Shown here: positions 23,901 through 36,420 of the stretch, one piece after another
Layout of the letters: each line of letters starts with the position of its first letter
Position numbering within the stretch: the stretch's first letter is position 1
DNA from: Hymenopellis radicata
Taxonomy: Eukaryota; Basidiomycota; Agaricomycetes; Agaricales; Physalacriaceae
Direction of reading: 5' to 3'
DNA length: 64,000 nucleotides
Assembly (NCBI GenBank): GCA_015501595.1
Contig: JADNRX010000007.1
Span: forward strand, 62,001 to 126,000
Program-made: the position numbers and the translations under genes
Notes under the pieces: generated by a model
What the model was told of the DNA's origin: nothing
Databases searched by the model: none
What the model saw: only the letters and a program-made list of their open reading frames with translations

Positions 23901-24250
23901 AAATGATGTTGCCCACAGTCCACCTACCGCTCGACGCGGCTCCCAGCATCGCCCAACTTTGACCCGGTCGTTGCTAGCTCCTCTGCAGCGGAAGCCTCAA
24001 TGTCGGTAATGTTCTTTTTCAGGAAAACGAGCGTCACGCCGTGGTCCTCCGACTGCGCGAGAGCCTCCTCGACGTGGGCGCGGGTGAGCGGTGTCGGTAA
24101 TACTGAGCCCCGTTTCGACCATTGTGGGGAGTGCAGCGCCGACCGGTCGACATCGAGCGAGGACGATGACTTGGACGGCGTCATCATTGTAGCCGCCGAC
24201 GAGGCTCCTAGCAAATCGTGGCGGTCATGGGCTGCCGGCTGCAAAGGCAT
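20921..24250 (-). CDS. SOG2: SOG2-like leucine-rich repeat protein of the RAM/MOR network
   Basis: Scaffold of the RAM signalling network (Cbk1/NDR kinase module), which controls polarity and cell separation. Exons 24250-23928, 23873-23762, 23710-23618, 23568-23327, 23280-21375 and 21328-20921 give 1027 aa in unbroken frame. After a short Ser-rich N-terminus come leucine-rich repeats ([71 protein letters not shown]) at about residues 108-240. A long Ser/Pro-rich region follows, then the SOG2 helical region with [19 protein letters not shown] and [18 protein letters not shown]. Intron 4 (23326-23281) starts with GC (gcaagt), the only GC-AG intron I found; it is the only choice that fits both phases. 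Family assignment rests on LRR plus the Sog2 core. Confidence 0.85.
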
Positions 24251-24488
24251 CCAGCGTCGTCGTCGGCGTCCACAAAGTCAACAACAGCGTTACTTCAACT
24301 TTGCCTTACGGTTCGTGGGACACTTGTGGCTGTGTCCTTTTCCCTGCTCAGGTACAGAGCTAACGTACTTCGGCAGACGCTAACTTATATGTACTTGGTG
24401 AAGAGACTCTCGTATCCCCAACTCATTCCCTGAATTTTCCAGAATACCAGCGTTCGGATCATTCTCCATTCCGAACAAAACTCTACAT

Positions 24489-25926
24489 TCAAAACCACAT
24501 GGACACCGAGAAACTGATATCATTCGCACGCATTGCATGCCACCATCCAGGAGGGAAAAACAGGACATCTCCGGGTTCAAGGGTCACAAAAGACGCTCTG
24601 GGCACCACCCTTTCCCAAAAGTCTGGATACTGGGTGTCAACGGTCGTGCAAAACACGTCGACGCGCGACGTGTTGCTCATTGACGGTTCTTTGTGCTCGG
24701 ACACCTCGTTAGTCGGTTGTAGCGGGGACCGATACGAATACATATATTCAGAACTCTCCGGAGGTGCCAGCCATACCGACTTGCTTCCGACAACTTGAAC
24801 TAAAGTTCTCCGGTTAGATCAACATCGATAGATGGCAAGTGGCGCTACCGTAAACATTAAAGTATGGGTCCTAATACACGCATCAGACAAGCAAGAGACC
24901 GGAGAATACGATGAAGCATACAGTATGAGCAGGGGAAATAGTTCCTTTCGGTCCAAGCCAAGTGTTTAGAACCAATTGCTCTTCGTTGCCAGGAGGGACA
25001 TATGTCGGATAGGTCAGCGGGGCAGACGGAGCAGTATATACATAGTCGGGGACGACGATGTCTTCTCGAAGTTGAGGGAACTGAATGAACATGTTATGCT
25101 GGGCGAGATACAAGGGCCCATCGGACGAAGGGCTGCTAAGGGATACCAGGAATTCGTCCCAACCCAACAGCTTTTGTGACCAATCGGCGGTTCGGTAATC
25201 TGACCCAACTTCTACGGGAACAACACGTCCAGGACCGGAGATGGAACGAAGGTATTCTAGAGAGCGCCATGGACGCTCGCTGACGGCCGGCCAGTCTTTG
25301 GCGTATCCACGTAGAACAAACGGTTCACGACAGAATTTGGTTCGAAAGAGCGATAAGGAAGGTGGCTCTGGAAGAGAAGGAAGTCGAAGATGGGCAGATA
25401 GGGGCTCTGTGGTGGCTATTGAGTCGGTTTGAGGACGTAAAGGGAACTGAACGCTTGTGAAGGATGGAGCAAAGTCCGATTGTATCTTGGCAATAAGAAA
25501 ATGGATGGCGTCGAATCGTCCAGCACCACCCGTAATTATCAGAGCCCGATCAAGCAGTCCAACAGCCTCGACACAGGTTGACGCGTCAAGATGGGTGAGG
25601 CTGCGCAGAATATGTGTGTCCACGGTGAATTGCCTCCAACACAAGATTAACGCGCCAGTCGCTAGTGCCAAAGCTGCGCAAGACATAGTCAGTAGCTCGT
25701 CAAGAGCATCCACTGTCTCGTCTGCGGTCTCGTTGCACAGCACCACTGCAGCAGACTTGAGACGTGCAAAGTTGTCCTTTCCGCAGGCTATCGCCACTGA
25801 ATCATTCGTGAGTCATGGCTGTGAGCTTTCGCAGATGGTTTTGCTACAGGCCGTCTGTGGTATATCTTCGTCGTCCAGCCCCTCTAACAGCTCGCGCGCA
25901 AAATCCTGCACCCAGCTTAGGGTCAT
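24489..25926 (-). CDS. JmjC/cupin-8 domain protein, KDM8 (JMJD5)-like
   Basis: Fe(II)- and 2-oxoglutarate-dependent hydroxylase or demethylase-like protein. Exons 25926-25848, 25796-24922, 24870-24849 (22 nt) and 24799-24489 give 428 aa without frameshift. The N-terminal half is helical and Ala/Leu-rich, as in JMJD5. The JmjC core runs from EPFVLRGYAKDWPAV through GPLYLAQHNMF and NTWLGPKGTISPAHTDPYFN, supplying the HxD iron ligands, to GSKSVWL (2-oxoglutarate lysine) and GDVLFFPPGWWHAM (distal histidine). All metal ligands are present. The C-terminus SFSVSMWF is a usual end for this family. Orientation is leftward; MOT1 starts 1.1 kb away in the other direction. Histone demethylase versus protein hydroxylase activity cannot be decided from sequence. 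Confidence 0.85.
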
Positions 25927-27047
25927 TGTGGAGATGATGGGAGAAAACAGGAGAGCATGTGCCAAGTCGCGATCGAGCTCCGAGTCCGAAATAATTTTAT
26001 CCGTTGAACTTTCTTTCTAGATCTGGTGCCTCGACTCACAAGCTTGTCGTTGATTCATCTCATTGGTCTACTTATGGTGTCAACGAGATCAGCAATTGTG
26101 CATGCTCCATGTCACTTTTGCCCTGCAATCGGACGGAACATGTCTCTGATTCCCTCAACTGAATTGGAGAGTAGAATCTTCCGCGCAGTGCAAGGAATTC
26201 CAAAAGAGAGGCCCTTGATGCTTATTGAAATGATGGGTACTTCGAAGTTCAAGCGAAGCAGCGTCTCGGATCACACTCGAGACGCCCAAGAAAGCAAATA
26301 GTGTCAGAGACAATTGTGCACGACAAATCACACAAAATCGGGAAGAGTGGGAAGGCGCATCAAAAATGAGTCAAGAAGCGGAGCGGCTTTTGCAAAACAG
26401 ATGATATTGAAGGGGCCGACGAGAGGGCGTGTCCACTGCCTTCAAGCGAACCCGTGTAACGAATGCTCGGGACACAGCAACTGCCGAGCATGACTATTCG
26501 TGGCCATTGTGAGTATCCAGTCGGGAATACCTTTGTATCCGTGGAGTGGAAGAATGTTGCCCATGCTAAGAATATGCATGAATCTGAATCGTGGCCATCA
26601 TAAAATTGACGCGCCTGCTGCCACAGGACGTTTTCAACAGCACATCGAGTTCCCGCTAGCTGCTCGACATGCCGTGAGTCGCTCAACATTCCACAGGGTC
26701 CCCATCGACATCGCCACTGCCGTGATTGATGATGAGCATAGGGTCGAAAATTTTCAATTTTTGTTTCGTTGGGCAGACGGCGACTGGTGCATGTCCGGCA
26801 TCCATGGCTGCTCGTCGTCGAGCTCCTGCCTCTCGCCGCGCTGCGTGATCCTCCTGACGATGATGGGACAAAGGGAAGCGCGACAAAAGAAAGGCGAAAA
26901 AAATTCAAACTCCGACCGTCTCCGACACCCGTGACTCTTGAGGGGGAACAATAAAAGGACCAAGGCCAAAGCCAGATCCCCAACCGGTGGCACAGATCCC
27001 ACCCACATACGCGGCCCGGTCGGGCAGTGCACCTTCCTTATACGGCA
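25927..27047. other. divergent intergenic region between the KDM8-like gene and MOT1
   Basis: About 1.1 kb with promoters for both flanking genes. Overlapping ORFs on both strands at 26360-26983 lack motifs and splice logic. No gene is supported. Confidence 0.45.
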
Positions 27048-30000
27048 ATGACCTCCAGGTTCGCGTCTCCCCTGTTCCGATCGTGCGCTAACTCAATGCT
27101 CAAGGTTGGACCGGCTCCTCCTTTTACTCGACACCGGCTCTTCGACCTCAGTGAGGACTACTGCCGCCAAGCAGCTGGCGCACCTCGCCGTGAAAAGTGT
27201 TACCGGCGATGTTGCTATCGAAGAAGAAGTCAAGACAAATCGTCACCATGCTTTTATCGGCGATCCTTCTTCATGGGCCGAACTGATGGCTGTCGTAGCC
27301 AGAGTTCGTCTTCCACCTTACGTTACACGTGCACGCAGGCTAAATCCGTCCTAGATTATCCCTTTTCTCCATTCAAAGTCATTCGAAACCCGTACCGCCG
27401 CCTCAACCGCGCTTTCTCACATATTCTCTCTTACACCTCTTTGGACACCAAACACCCTTGAAGATGATAAATCTGACGTTCATATGTCTTTGCCAGAGCC
27501 GGGATATACCAACTTTTCGGTCCAAGACCTCATAACACAGGGCAAACTCCTTCTCGCGTCTTCCGGGAAGGAATTCCAGCGGCCCTCTGGGATACTGTCG
27601 AGCGCAGCCGAAGTCAAGAAGGCGCGAAAAGAAGCCATGGGCCGTCTGGGTCTTGACTTTCTGGACAATGTCGCCGACGAGATCGACTTGGATAAAGAGC
27701 TCGCTGACGAGGATGGGGACATCGAAATGGAATCCGCCCCACCCACCAGCGGCAAGACGGAGAACCTAGCTCCTCCCTCACCGATGGACGTCTGCGTCCC
27801 ATCCCCGAATAGCGGCGGTGACTCCCGCAGCGGTTCGGTCACTCCGAGCGCGGATACACCAACAGCCGAAGTCGATCTATCAGCGTTATCAGCGCGCGAG
27901 CGCAATCGGCTCAAGCGGAAACGGAAACCGGGGAACAGTGCTTCGTGGCTGCGCCGCCTCCTCAGGCCACTGGAGCCAAGTATGCCGCGGCTCCTGCTCC
28001 CGCAGGCAACAAGTAAGACCTTCCGTTGAATGGAGTTATTTCTAACACTGACTCTCTTTTTAGAGCCCGTCTCATTGCTGCTGAGGACAAGGCGAACAAT
28101 TCGTCGCGCCTGGGTAGTCCCGCCGCGGCCGCGCCATCGTCGGATAAAGTCGTTATAGACCCAAGCAAGGGCGGTGCCGTGGCGGCCAAAGAAGTCAAAC
28201 AATCTAGAGCCTTAGAAGTTAAATCTGGCTTTTGGATCTGGGACGGAGTGATGAAGATCCTCGAAGTCAACCTCCTAAGTCCCGCTTGGGAAGTGCGTCA
28301 TGGAGCTGCCATGGCGCTCCGCGAACTACTGAAGATACAAGGTCAGTATGGGGTATGCAAGGTATGGTGTTTCCCTTGCTGAATGTCTATCTCTTACTAA
28401 TACTTTACGCAGTCGACGCGGCGTGGCCGGAAAACGAAATTGCTCACGAGAAGTGGTGCAACGACTTATCCGCCAAGTTTCTCTGCGTGTTCGTGCTCGA
28501 CCGATTCGGCGACTTCGTCTCGGACCAGGTTATCGCACCGGTTAGAGAAATGGTCTCCCAAACACTTGCTTCTCTCCTCATCCACATGCCGCGGCGCTCC
28601 GTCATACACGTGCATCGCATTCTTCTGCAGATGATACAGCAGGATTTCACCATCCCTGCATCGATTGAGAGCAAATCGAGAACGAGGTCGAAGAAGAGCA
28701 CTGATCAAAAAGGTACATATCTGGGAGGTCCGACATGCTGGCCTTCTTGGCATCAAATACGAAGTTGCCGTTCGGAGCGACCTGTTTACTGGCCATGTCG
28801 TCAAACAGGAGGATTCGGATTTTGATGACTCGGCTAAAGAAATCCTTCGCGGCGTTGTCGCTGCGGCGCTTCTCGGGTACGCCTCTAATTAATGAATCTT
28901 AACTCATAGCTTATACATCTATTTTAGATTGAGCGATCCCGACGATGATGTTCGTGCTGTAGCCGCGAGTTGCTTGTTACCTGTCGCTGGGCATCTCGTA
29001 GAGCATTTACCTGAATCTCTTGAGCAAGTCCTTCTGGTGCTTTGGCAATGCTTGAGCGACATGAAGGATGACTTGAACTCCAGTGTTGGGGCAGTCATGG
29101 ATCTATTAGGTACGCATTCTTCCAACGGAGCACATTTTTAGTTTGACGCTCGTAGGGAAACTGGTTGTTTTTGATAAAGTTATCTCATTGCTGGGTAACG
29201 ACACCTTTGGGTGAGTCCACCGTTACGTGTCTTCTGTAAGTGTACTTAATGGCCACAGGCTACCGCTCTCCAAACTGGCATGTGCTCTGTTTCCCTTCTT
29301 TCGCCACACAATCGCAAATGTCCGACTTGCAGTGGTAGTGACGTTACATTCCTTCATCGCTGTGGAATCCCTGCCTCGTGACTGGATCGACACGGCTTTC
29401 CTTCGCTTGCTTTTCCAGAACCTGATCGTAGAAGAGCGTCCAGACATACGCGATGCAACATTACAGACCTGGCGGATGGCCTTATCCGTCGAAGGTCCTG
29501 CGACGGAGACCATAGTATCCCTCAGGTCATCTTGGAGTGGTACGCGATCATGATGACGCCGCTTGGTGTCGCCATAGATCCGTCGACATTCTATCGTCCG
29601 AGCGAGCCTACGAACGGAGAACTGCTACCGGAGCGTCATAATGTCGACAAGAACATGCTCTCCAAGACCTCGCGCTGATTTCGGTCGAGATTACACTCAA
29701 GGCACGCGTAGCAGCAGCGACGGCGTTGGCGCACTTGATCACCTTTTGGCCTGGAGAGATTGAGGCATCGGACTCCCTCTTCCAACCCATCCTCACACAT
29801 TACATCGAGTCCTCGAGCATGCTCCAAAAGTTCCTGGGCGCCGTCGTTGCTGAAGAGTGGGCACACGACTATGAGACGATGTCGCCCTCCGGTCCGCCGC
29901 TCAACGAGAAATCAGCTCTTGCCAAGGAGGTCAGCGTGAAGACGCTTGCCTGGCTCCAAGGCCCTCCCCCGCCCGCATACCACGAGATGACCGTTATGCT

Positions 30001-33000
30001 CATTCGCATCCACACGGACTGTGTAGCCCTTCTGCATTCCTTCAACCAGGACTGTAAGCTCCCGATGTCCTCCATACCGTTCTTGGGAACCGAGATCGAT
30101 GTTACGGGAACGAATCCTCAAGCATTCACAATTGAAACCGCGCAGGCTGCTTGCGGTCCCATGTTCACGCGTCTGAAGGAAAGTTTGGGCAGGACGAAGA
30201 AGCGCGAGTTGGCAGCTATCAGCGAGAAACGCGTTGCTATTATGGCTAATATCGATCGGTACACCGAAGTGAAGGCTCAGCATGACACGAGGGTATCGGC
30301 CGCCTTCGCTGCTGCATTCGTCGCGTTCAAGAGTACGCCTGACAAAGTCAGTCCTATCGTCAAGGGGGTTATGAATGGCATCAAGGTACGTCGATAGTGT
30401 TTACTCTTCATGCCTGAGCTTCTGACTAGTTTGCCATAGAACGAGGAGAACCTCGGTTTACAAACGCGATCAGCGGTCGCTGTCGCGGCCTTCATAGAGT
30501 TTTGTACAAGTCACAACATCGCCCAGCCGCCCGACAAGATCGTCAAGAACCTCTGTACCTTCCTCTGTCAGGATACTGGTCAGACACCGACTTTCGCACA
30601 TTCACGCAAGTTACTGAATGGTATCTTATCGTTCTCGACGCCACCAAAGGAAGGATCCTCCAAGAACGGAAAGGATAGCAAGGACAAGGACAAGGATGTT
30701 CCTGCACCAGTTCCTGAAGATCCAAAGGCGCAGTTGTCCCGTCGCGGGGCGGGACTAGCGTTCAACGAGCTGTCTCGTAAGTTTGGCGGGAGGCTCTTGA
30801 CACTCATCCCCAATATGTGGCCATCTATGGCGGGTGGTCTGCTGAGCGCGTTCCCCCTGACAGTAAGTCCTTCCGTATCGTACCTATAAAGCTGTGGTTG
30901 ACTTGCCCGAAGAATCCCCAGAGGACTGCGACAAATTGATCGAGAAACAGTTTGGCCAAGACGTGATTGACTCTCTCAGCGTGCTGGAAGCCGTTGTTCC
31001 CACCTTGCACGAAGACGTGTGGCCCCGACTTGCGGAGCTGTTCCCCATGATACTGCTCGCTCTACGCAGCAAATTCGCTATCATCCGCCAGGTTGCTTCA
31101 AGATGTATGGCGACAATATGCGACGTGATGACATCGCCTGCTATGCGATATGTCATCGAGAATGCGGTTCCCCTCTTAGGTGACCCGTTGTCGTTGACGA
31201 ACCGCCAGGGTGCTACCGAGTTGCTTTATCGTATGTTGTTCATCTACTTTGGGATACACATTCTCATTTTGCATTTAGACATCGTTCGCAAAGTCGAGCT
31301 CAAAGCTCTTCCTTATGTCATCTTTTTGGTCGTCGCGGTGCTAGGGCGTATGAGTGACTCTGACGATGATACGCTCAACTGCCACCAATAGCTTCGCTTC
31401 GTTGGTGAAGATGGTTCCGCTTGAAGTAAGCTTGATCGTACGCTCAAGTGATCGAGAACTGAAAGTGCCCTCTTTAGGCTGGCCTGGCTGATCCACCAGA
31501 CTTCCCCGAAGACCTGCTCAAGAAGCGTGACGAAGAGAGACAATTCCTCACTCAGCTCTTGGACGGAAGTAAAGTCGAGCAGTACGCGATCCCGATTAAG
31601 ATCAACGCCGAATTACGTCCATATCAACAAGATGGTGTCAATTGGTTGGCTTTCTTGGCCAAGTATCAGCTGCATGGAATACTTTGCGACGGTATGTTTC
31701 TCTCAGCCTTTCAGATAACAGTGTCTAAATGACGCAGCGTAGATATGGGTCTCGGAAAGACTTACAGTCCATATGCATACTTGCAAGCAAGCATTTCGAG
31801 CGTGCCGAGAAGTACAAGGCGACCAAGTCCCCGGATGGCTGTTCCGTTACCCTCGTTGATCGTCTGTCCACCCACTCTGACAGGCCACTGGTACTACGAG
31901 ATTCTCAAGTACGCCGAGAACCTGAAGCCCATGCTCTACACCGGCAACGCTCGCGAGCGACAGCGACTCCTTTCCAAAGTCTCTTCATGCGACGTCATCA
32001 TCACATCCTATGAAGTTGTGCGTAACGACATCTCCAACCTGGAAGGCATCAACTGGCTGTACTGCATCCTCGACGAAGGGCACGTCATCAAGAACGCCAA
32101 AACGAAGCTGACTAAAGCCGTCAAGTGCATCCGCGCGCAGCATCGTGTTCTCTTGTCCGGAACGCCAATCCAGAACAACGTCCTGGAACTGTGGAGTCTT
32201 TTCGACTTCTTGATGCCCGGGTTCTTGGGAACGGAATCGTCCTTTAATGAACGGTTTGGGAAGCCGATATTGTCCAACCGTGACGGTAAAGCTAAGACCG
32301 GTGAAGCGGGTGTGTATTTTTACATTGCATGGGTTTTTGTTTGCTGATTCTTTTCTTAGCTGCGCTTGCATTGGAAGCTCTTCATAAACAGGTTTTGCCG
32401 TTCTTGCTGCGGCGACTCAAAGAGGACGTCTTGAACGATCTGCCTCCCAAGATCATACAAGATTACTACTGCGAGCTTTCCGAGGTGCAGAAGCGGCTGT
32501 ATGACGAATTTTCACAGTCCCCGCGAAGAAGAACGTGGATAGCGCGGTTCAGGCCGGAGAGCCTGCCAAGGAGGGTGGGAAGGGCCAGCAACACGTCTTC
32601 CAATCACTGCAATATTTGCGGAAACTCTGTAATCATCCTGCGTTGGTTCTCAAGGATAGTGACGCCATATCTGCTGCGCTCGCGAAAGTCTCCGGGTCAG
32701 CATCGAAGTCGTTGGATGACATACACCATGCTCCCAAGCTTCTTGCTCTTCGGTAAGCCCCGTTTGTGCCTCAGTGAATGCGTGCTAATTGTATTTTTCA
32801 GTCAATTGCTAACAGATTGCGGTATCGGCGGAGGTGCACCGACGGTTTCGGCTGATCAAGGCAAAAGCGAACTCATCGATGCCGTGTCGGACACGAACAA
32901 CTCAGCCTTCTCGCAACATCGGTTCTCATATTCTGTCAGATGAAGCAGATGCTCGATATTATCGAGACGGATCTCTTTAAGCAGCACATGCCGTCTGTAA

Positions 33001-33598
33001 CTTACATGCGGTTGGATGGAGGTGTCGACGCGAACAAACGCCACGCGATTGTGCAAACTTTCAACTCTGATCCTAGTATTGATTGTTTGCTCTTGACCAC
33101 ACACGTCGGTGGATTGGGGTTAACGTTGACGGGAGCTGATACGGTTATCTTCGTCGAGCATGATTGGAATCCTATGAAGGATCTCCAGGCTATGGACAGA
33201 GCGCATCGGATTGGGCAAAAGAAGATTGTGAATGTCTACCGGCTAATCACAAAGGGAACACTAGAAGAGAAAATCATGGGGTATGTCGTTTCGTCTGTCC
33301 TTGCATGACTATTCATAATCACGCCTTTTCTAGTCTTCAACGCTTCAAGCTCAATATCGCCAACTCCATCGTCACGCAGCAGAATTCCGGTCTGCCGTCC
33401 ATGGACACAGACCTGGTGCTCGACCTCTTCCGACGGACAACGGAAGAGGAAGACGCTGCCGCCGCGAAAAAGAAGGCCAAAGAAAGTGCGGGGCCTGTCA
33501 GCCAGAAGAACTTGCTCACTGGCCTCGAAGACCTGCCGCCCGAAGAGGAATACCAGGGTCTCGATCTGTCTTCATTCATGGGATCTCTTGGGCGCTGA
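27048..33598 (+). CDS. MOT1: MOT1, Snf2-family remover of TATA-binding protein (frame broken about ten times)
   Basis: Nuclear ATPase that strips TBP from DNA. Sixteen exons: 27048-27058, 27105-27303, 27355-28012, 28064-28341, 28413-28876, 28928-29109, 29156-29210, 29259-30385, 30440-30862, 30913-31230, 31279-31425, 31478-31691, 31743-32309, 32360-32752, 32802-33280, 33334-33598; about 1928 aa once corrected. HEAT repeats fill the N-terminal two thirds; the motor has MGLGKT (Walker A), DEGHVIK, LSGTPIQNN, GGLGLTLTGAD and DRAHRIGQ. Corrections are needed at about 27942, 28707-28711 (one A too many), 29519-29521, 29662-29663, 30853-30857, 31371-31375, 31762-31763, 31837-31838 (one G too many), 32519-32522 and 32921-32922. 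Most restore exon phase exactly. The end of exon 4 is ambiguous. The protein is essential in yeast, so read error is more likely than decay. Confidence 0.92.
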
Positions 33599-34388
33599 CC
33601 TGGAGGCTGGTCCCGCCGTTTTTCGTTATTGTCCATATCGTTATTCTCTTTGCGTTTGTTGCAACGATTATAGTACTCGAATAGAAAGTAGTAACGCAGT
33701 AATCTGTAAAATTGTATCCATAATGTTCATTTCCTTTTCGATCATCATCGCAACGCTCGAATCACCACCATCCTATCTTTTTTCTTGTTGCTTGTCTTCT
33801 CCTTGTCAACGACCTCGTCTAGTAGAATCGTCTGCGCTTGCAGAAGTTTTATGAGGGTTCGTGCTGGAGATGTTCTTGATGTACTCGGCATGCCGTCGAG
33901 AGGACTGACGCGTGTGACGGATACGACTGCAGAGAATATCAGAGGCTGAGCGCCTTGTCATACTCAGTCGACATACTAGGAGGGTCGACGAGAAGTGCTG
34001 GTAGGAGCACAGCTGGAGAGCCAGAATGTTTCGATCTGGGCTTGTGCAGTCGGTGCGCTCGTGGCGCTTGAAAGCCTTGAATCGATAGGAAGTAGGGTAC
34101 CAGCAGATCTACGCGTAGTGTTAGTACTGAACTCTTATACTAGACAAGTTTCCTTCGCAGAGCGAGGTGAAGAACAGTCTTAAGCTCTTTTTCTTGAATT
34201 TTGATAAATGCGTGCATGCATAAACCAGTCGAGTATATCAATCTAAGTATTCTTTCCGCACCTCACGGTCATATCCAAAAATCGGCGCGTCAAAGTCGCC
34301 ACCATAATGTCACCTGACCCTGTTTTCAGTGGTGGCGTACGGTGATCTTCGCGAAGCCATCTCATGTCATGAATGACATTAAGTACTA
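33599..34388. other. convergent intergenic region
   Basis: About 0.8 kb between the 3' ends of MOT1 and the leftward gene that follows. It is fairly AT-rich near 33660-33740. No gene or RNA was recognised. Confidence 0.45.
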
Positions 34389-35166
34389 TTACATTTGCGA
34401 TCCGTCGATGTCAAATAGATCGAGTATAAGCTGCCTGATCTCCTCCATCCCCTCGTCCTCCAGATCATCCATCATATCCAAGTAATCATCCGGCACCATA
34501 TGTTGTACAATGTTCTCCTTCACCGCTAACAGTTTATCCTTCCCTATCGTCGTAATGATCCTATTCAGATCATCCAGGTCACGGCTCGCTCGCCGCGTGT
34601 TGTAGGCCACGAGTTTGAACCGGAACATGGCAGGCAGCGTGAACACCGGGATGTCCTTGATCGTCTGCAGCCAGAACCCGCGGTCCTCCTTGGACACTTC
34701 GTCTGGCAGCACGTCAGTCGTCATGCACCGGATACCACCGAGAAAGCGCCGCACGTTTGTAGAGTATGTCAACCTCGACCTGGTGCTGCTGCTTGCAGTT
34801 ATCCCATGGTTTCCCCGTCCGCACGTACAGCCGGAGGGTGTCCCCGGTCAAGCGGCTCGCAGGTAATCTGATCCTCCCCGACTCGAGATGCGTCTCGAGC
34901 AGCTTCCGGATCTCTCGCCACGGCTCGCGCCCCCGTGCGGGGCCCACCGCGATGTTTACATCCTCATCCTCCCTCAGGACGTTCATCCCAGAGAGAATAA
35001 CCGCGAGACCGCCAATGACGCCACATATCAGCTCTCCCAACGCATCCGTCGTAAACTTGGCAGCGCTGCACAGATTCTCGACGGGTATACTGGTGCTTTC
35101 CTCGTCAGATTCGAGCGCAGCGATGTCATATAGACGTTCATCGATGCCGTATTCGTTATCGCACAT
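34389..35166 (-). CDS. hypothetical protein, possible nucleotidyltransferase fold, frame broken once
   Basis: From the ATG at 35166 the frame runs to a stop at 34714 and a second minus frame runs on to 34389; joining them needs one extra base removed (or two added) between about 34775 and 34714. The first part has LICGVIGGLAVILSGMN followed by EDEDVNIAV and later QVEVDIL, which loosely matches the GG-then-DxD pattern of minimal nucleotidyltransferases. The second part (DIPVFTLPAMFRFKLVAYN, TRRASRDLDDL) would fit the helix after the third acidic residue in such proteins. No introns are evident, unlike most neighbours. The family assignment is an inference and weak; the gene may also be a decayed copy next to the repeat island. 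Confidence 0.5.
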
Positions 35167-35325
35167 GAGGGGAAGAAGGAAGGTAAGACTTTGACCCCTC
35201 TGATTGAGACACAATCGGACGTCCCCGCAAATGAAAGTGTATTGAGCCTGGGAAACAGCGAATGCTAGCTAGTGATTTGTTAGCTAAAGCTACGTGAGCT
35301 TGCGAACGGCTAGCGTCAGTGTAAG

Positions 35326-36372
35326 ATAAGGCAAGGAGTGTTACAGACGTCGTCTTAGAGCCGGGCCGGAATCGATGACATGGCTGTGATGACTGTCCGA
35401 TCTATTTCGGGCCCGAGATCGTGTGCGTGTCAAGCCTCTTGCTCGACGCGACCACCACTGGCAATCCGAGCGTATCAGTCGCTCGATGGCCCACCTCTCA
35501 TCATTCTCCTCCTTTTTGGATCTCCTCATACCTACGGCAGTAACAATTTACAATGCCGGTACCTTAGACGTCTTCGACTTCGCAGCTGGGCAGATATGGC
35601 CCAACATAGTCGACGAGATAGAAAGCAGGGTGGAGCGCGAGCCATATTGTGATGCAGTGATGCAGTGAGCATTTTCCTATGTGTTGGTTGGTCTTCGTCC
35701 ACCTCCACTTTCGTTATCCGGGCCCTGCTCTCCTCCGGGTTTGCCATCCCACTTGTGCTAGAAAATAGCCAACCTATCAACCTCTCCTCTCCTCTACCTC
35801 TTGCCTCACCTCACCTCACCTCTGCCTCACCTCACCTCTGCCTCACCTCACCACTGACCTTACCTCACCAGATCACCTCCCAATAGCCAACTTATCAATC
35901 TCTCCTCTCCTCTACCTCTTGCCTCACCTCACCTCTGCCTTGCCTCACTAGAGACCTTATCCCACCAGATCACCTCTCATTATTCCTCCTGGTACCTCAA
36001 AAGCCGGCATCTGTCACCTCAAGGAGCTTGCTTTCAAAAACAGGCTCAATTCTTGTACTTGCACTGCTCTGTGTGGGGGTTCGGGTTTGGTTGGTTCAAG
36101 TACACCCTCAGCGAGCTTCGCTCTGGGAGCCGTGCTCCGTGTGGTATGTTTGGGTTTACTCTCTCCTTCCCTCAAACCCATTCTCCTTGTGTACTGGGCA
36201 CGACATCACCCTCTGCCTTTTCGAGTCGGGCGTCCACCGCCACACTTCGACAGGCAGACCGCCGCTTTGCGGCATCGTCGTGTCCCCCCACAACCCACAA
36301 CGCTAGTCCTCTCCATTGCTTCCATCCGGACGCCTCTCACGCACAAGACAAAGGTCGTGCGACTTGCCTTAT
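35326..36372. repeat. long unit, copy 1
   Basis: 1047 bp from ATAAGGCAAG to CTTGCCTTAT. Contains the pyrimidine minisatellite near 35785-35970. Confidence 0.85.
35785..35970. repeat. pyrimidine-rich minisatellite (CCTCA/CCTCTG type)
   Basis: Imperfect repeats of CCTCACCTCACC and CCTCTGCCTCACC inside the long unit; nearly all pyrimidines on the plus strand. The same block recurs at about 37388-37573 in the second long unit. Confidence 0.8.
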
Positions 36373-36420
36373 TGTTAGCTAAAGCTACGTGAGCTTGCGA
36401 ACGGCTAGCGTCAGTGTAAG

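Noticed and set aside
26360..26983. 207-codon minus ORF overlapped by a 144-codon plus ORF
   Set aside because: Both strands open, neither has a known domain or homolog-like pattern; the interval is the KDM8/MOT1 promoter region.
35785..35970. CCTCACC repeats as a telomere-like or CRISPR-like array
   Set aside because: Repeats are imperfect, pyrimidine-only and lack unique spacers; they are a minisatellite inside the long unit. A CRISPR array is not expected in a fungal nucleus.
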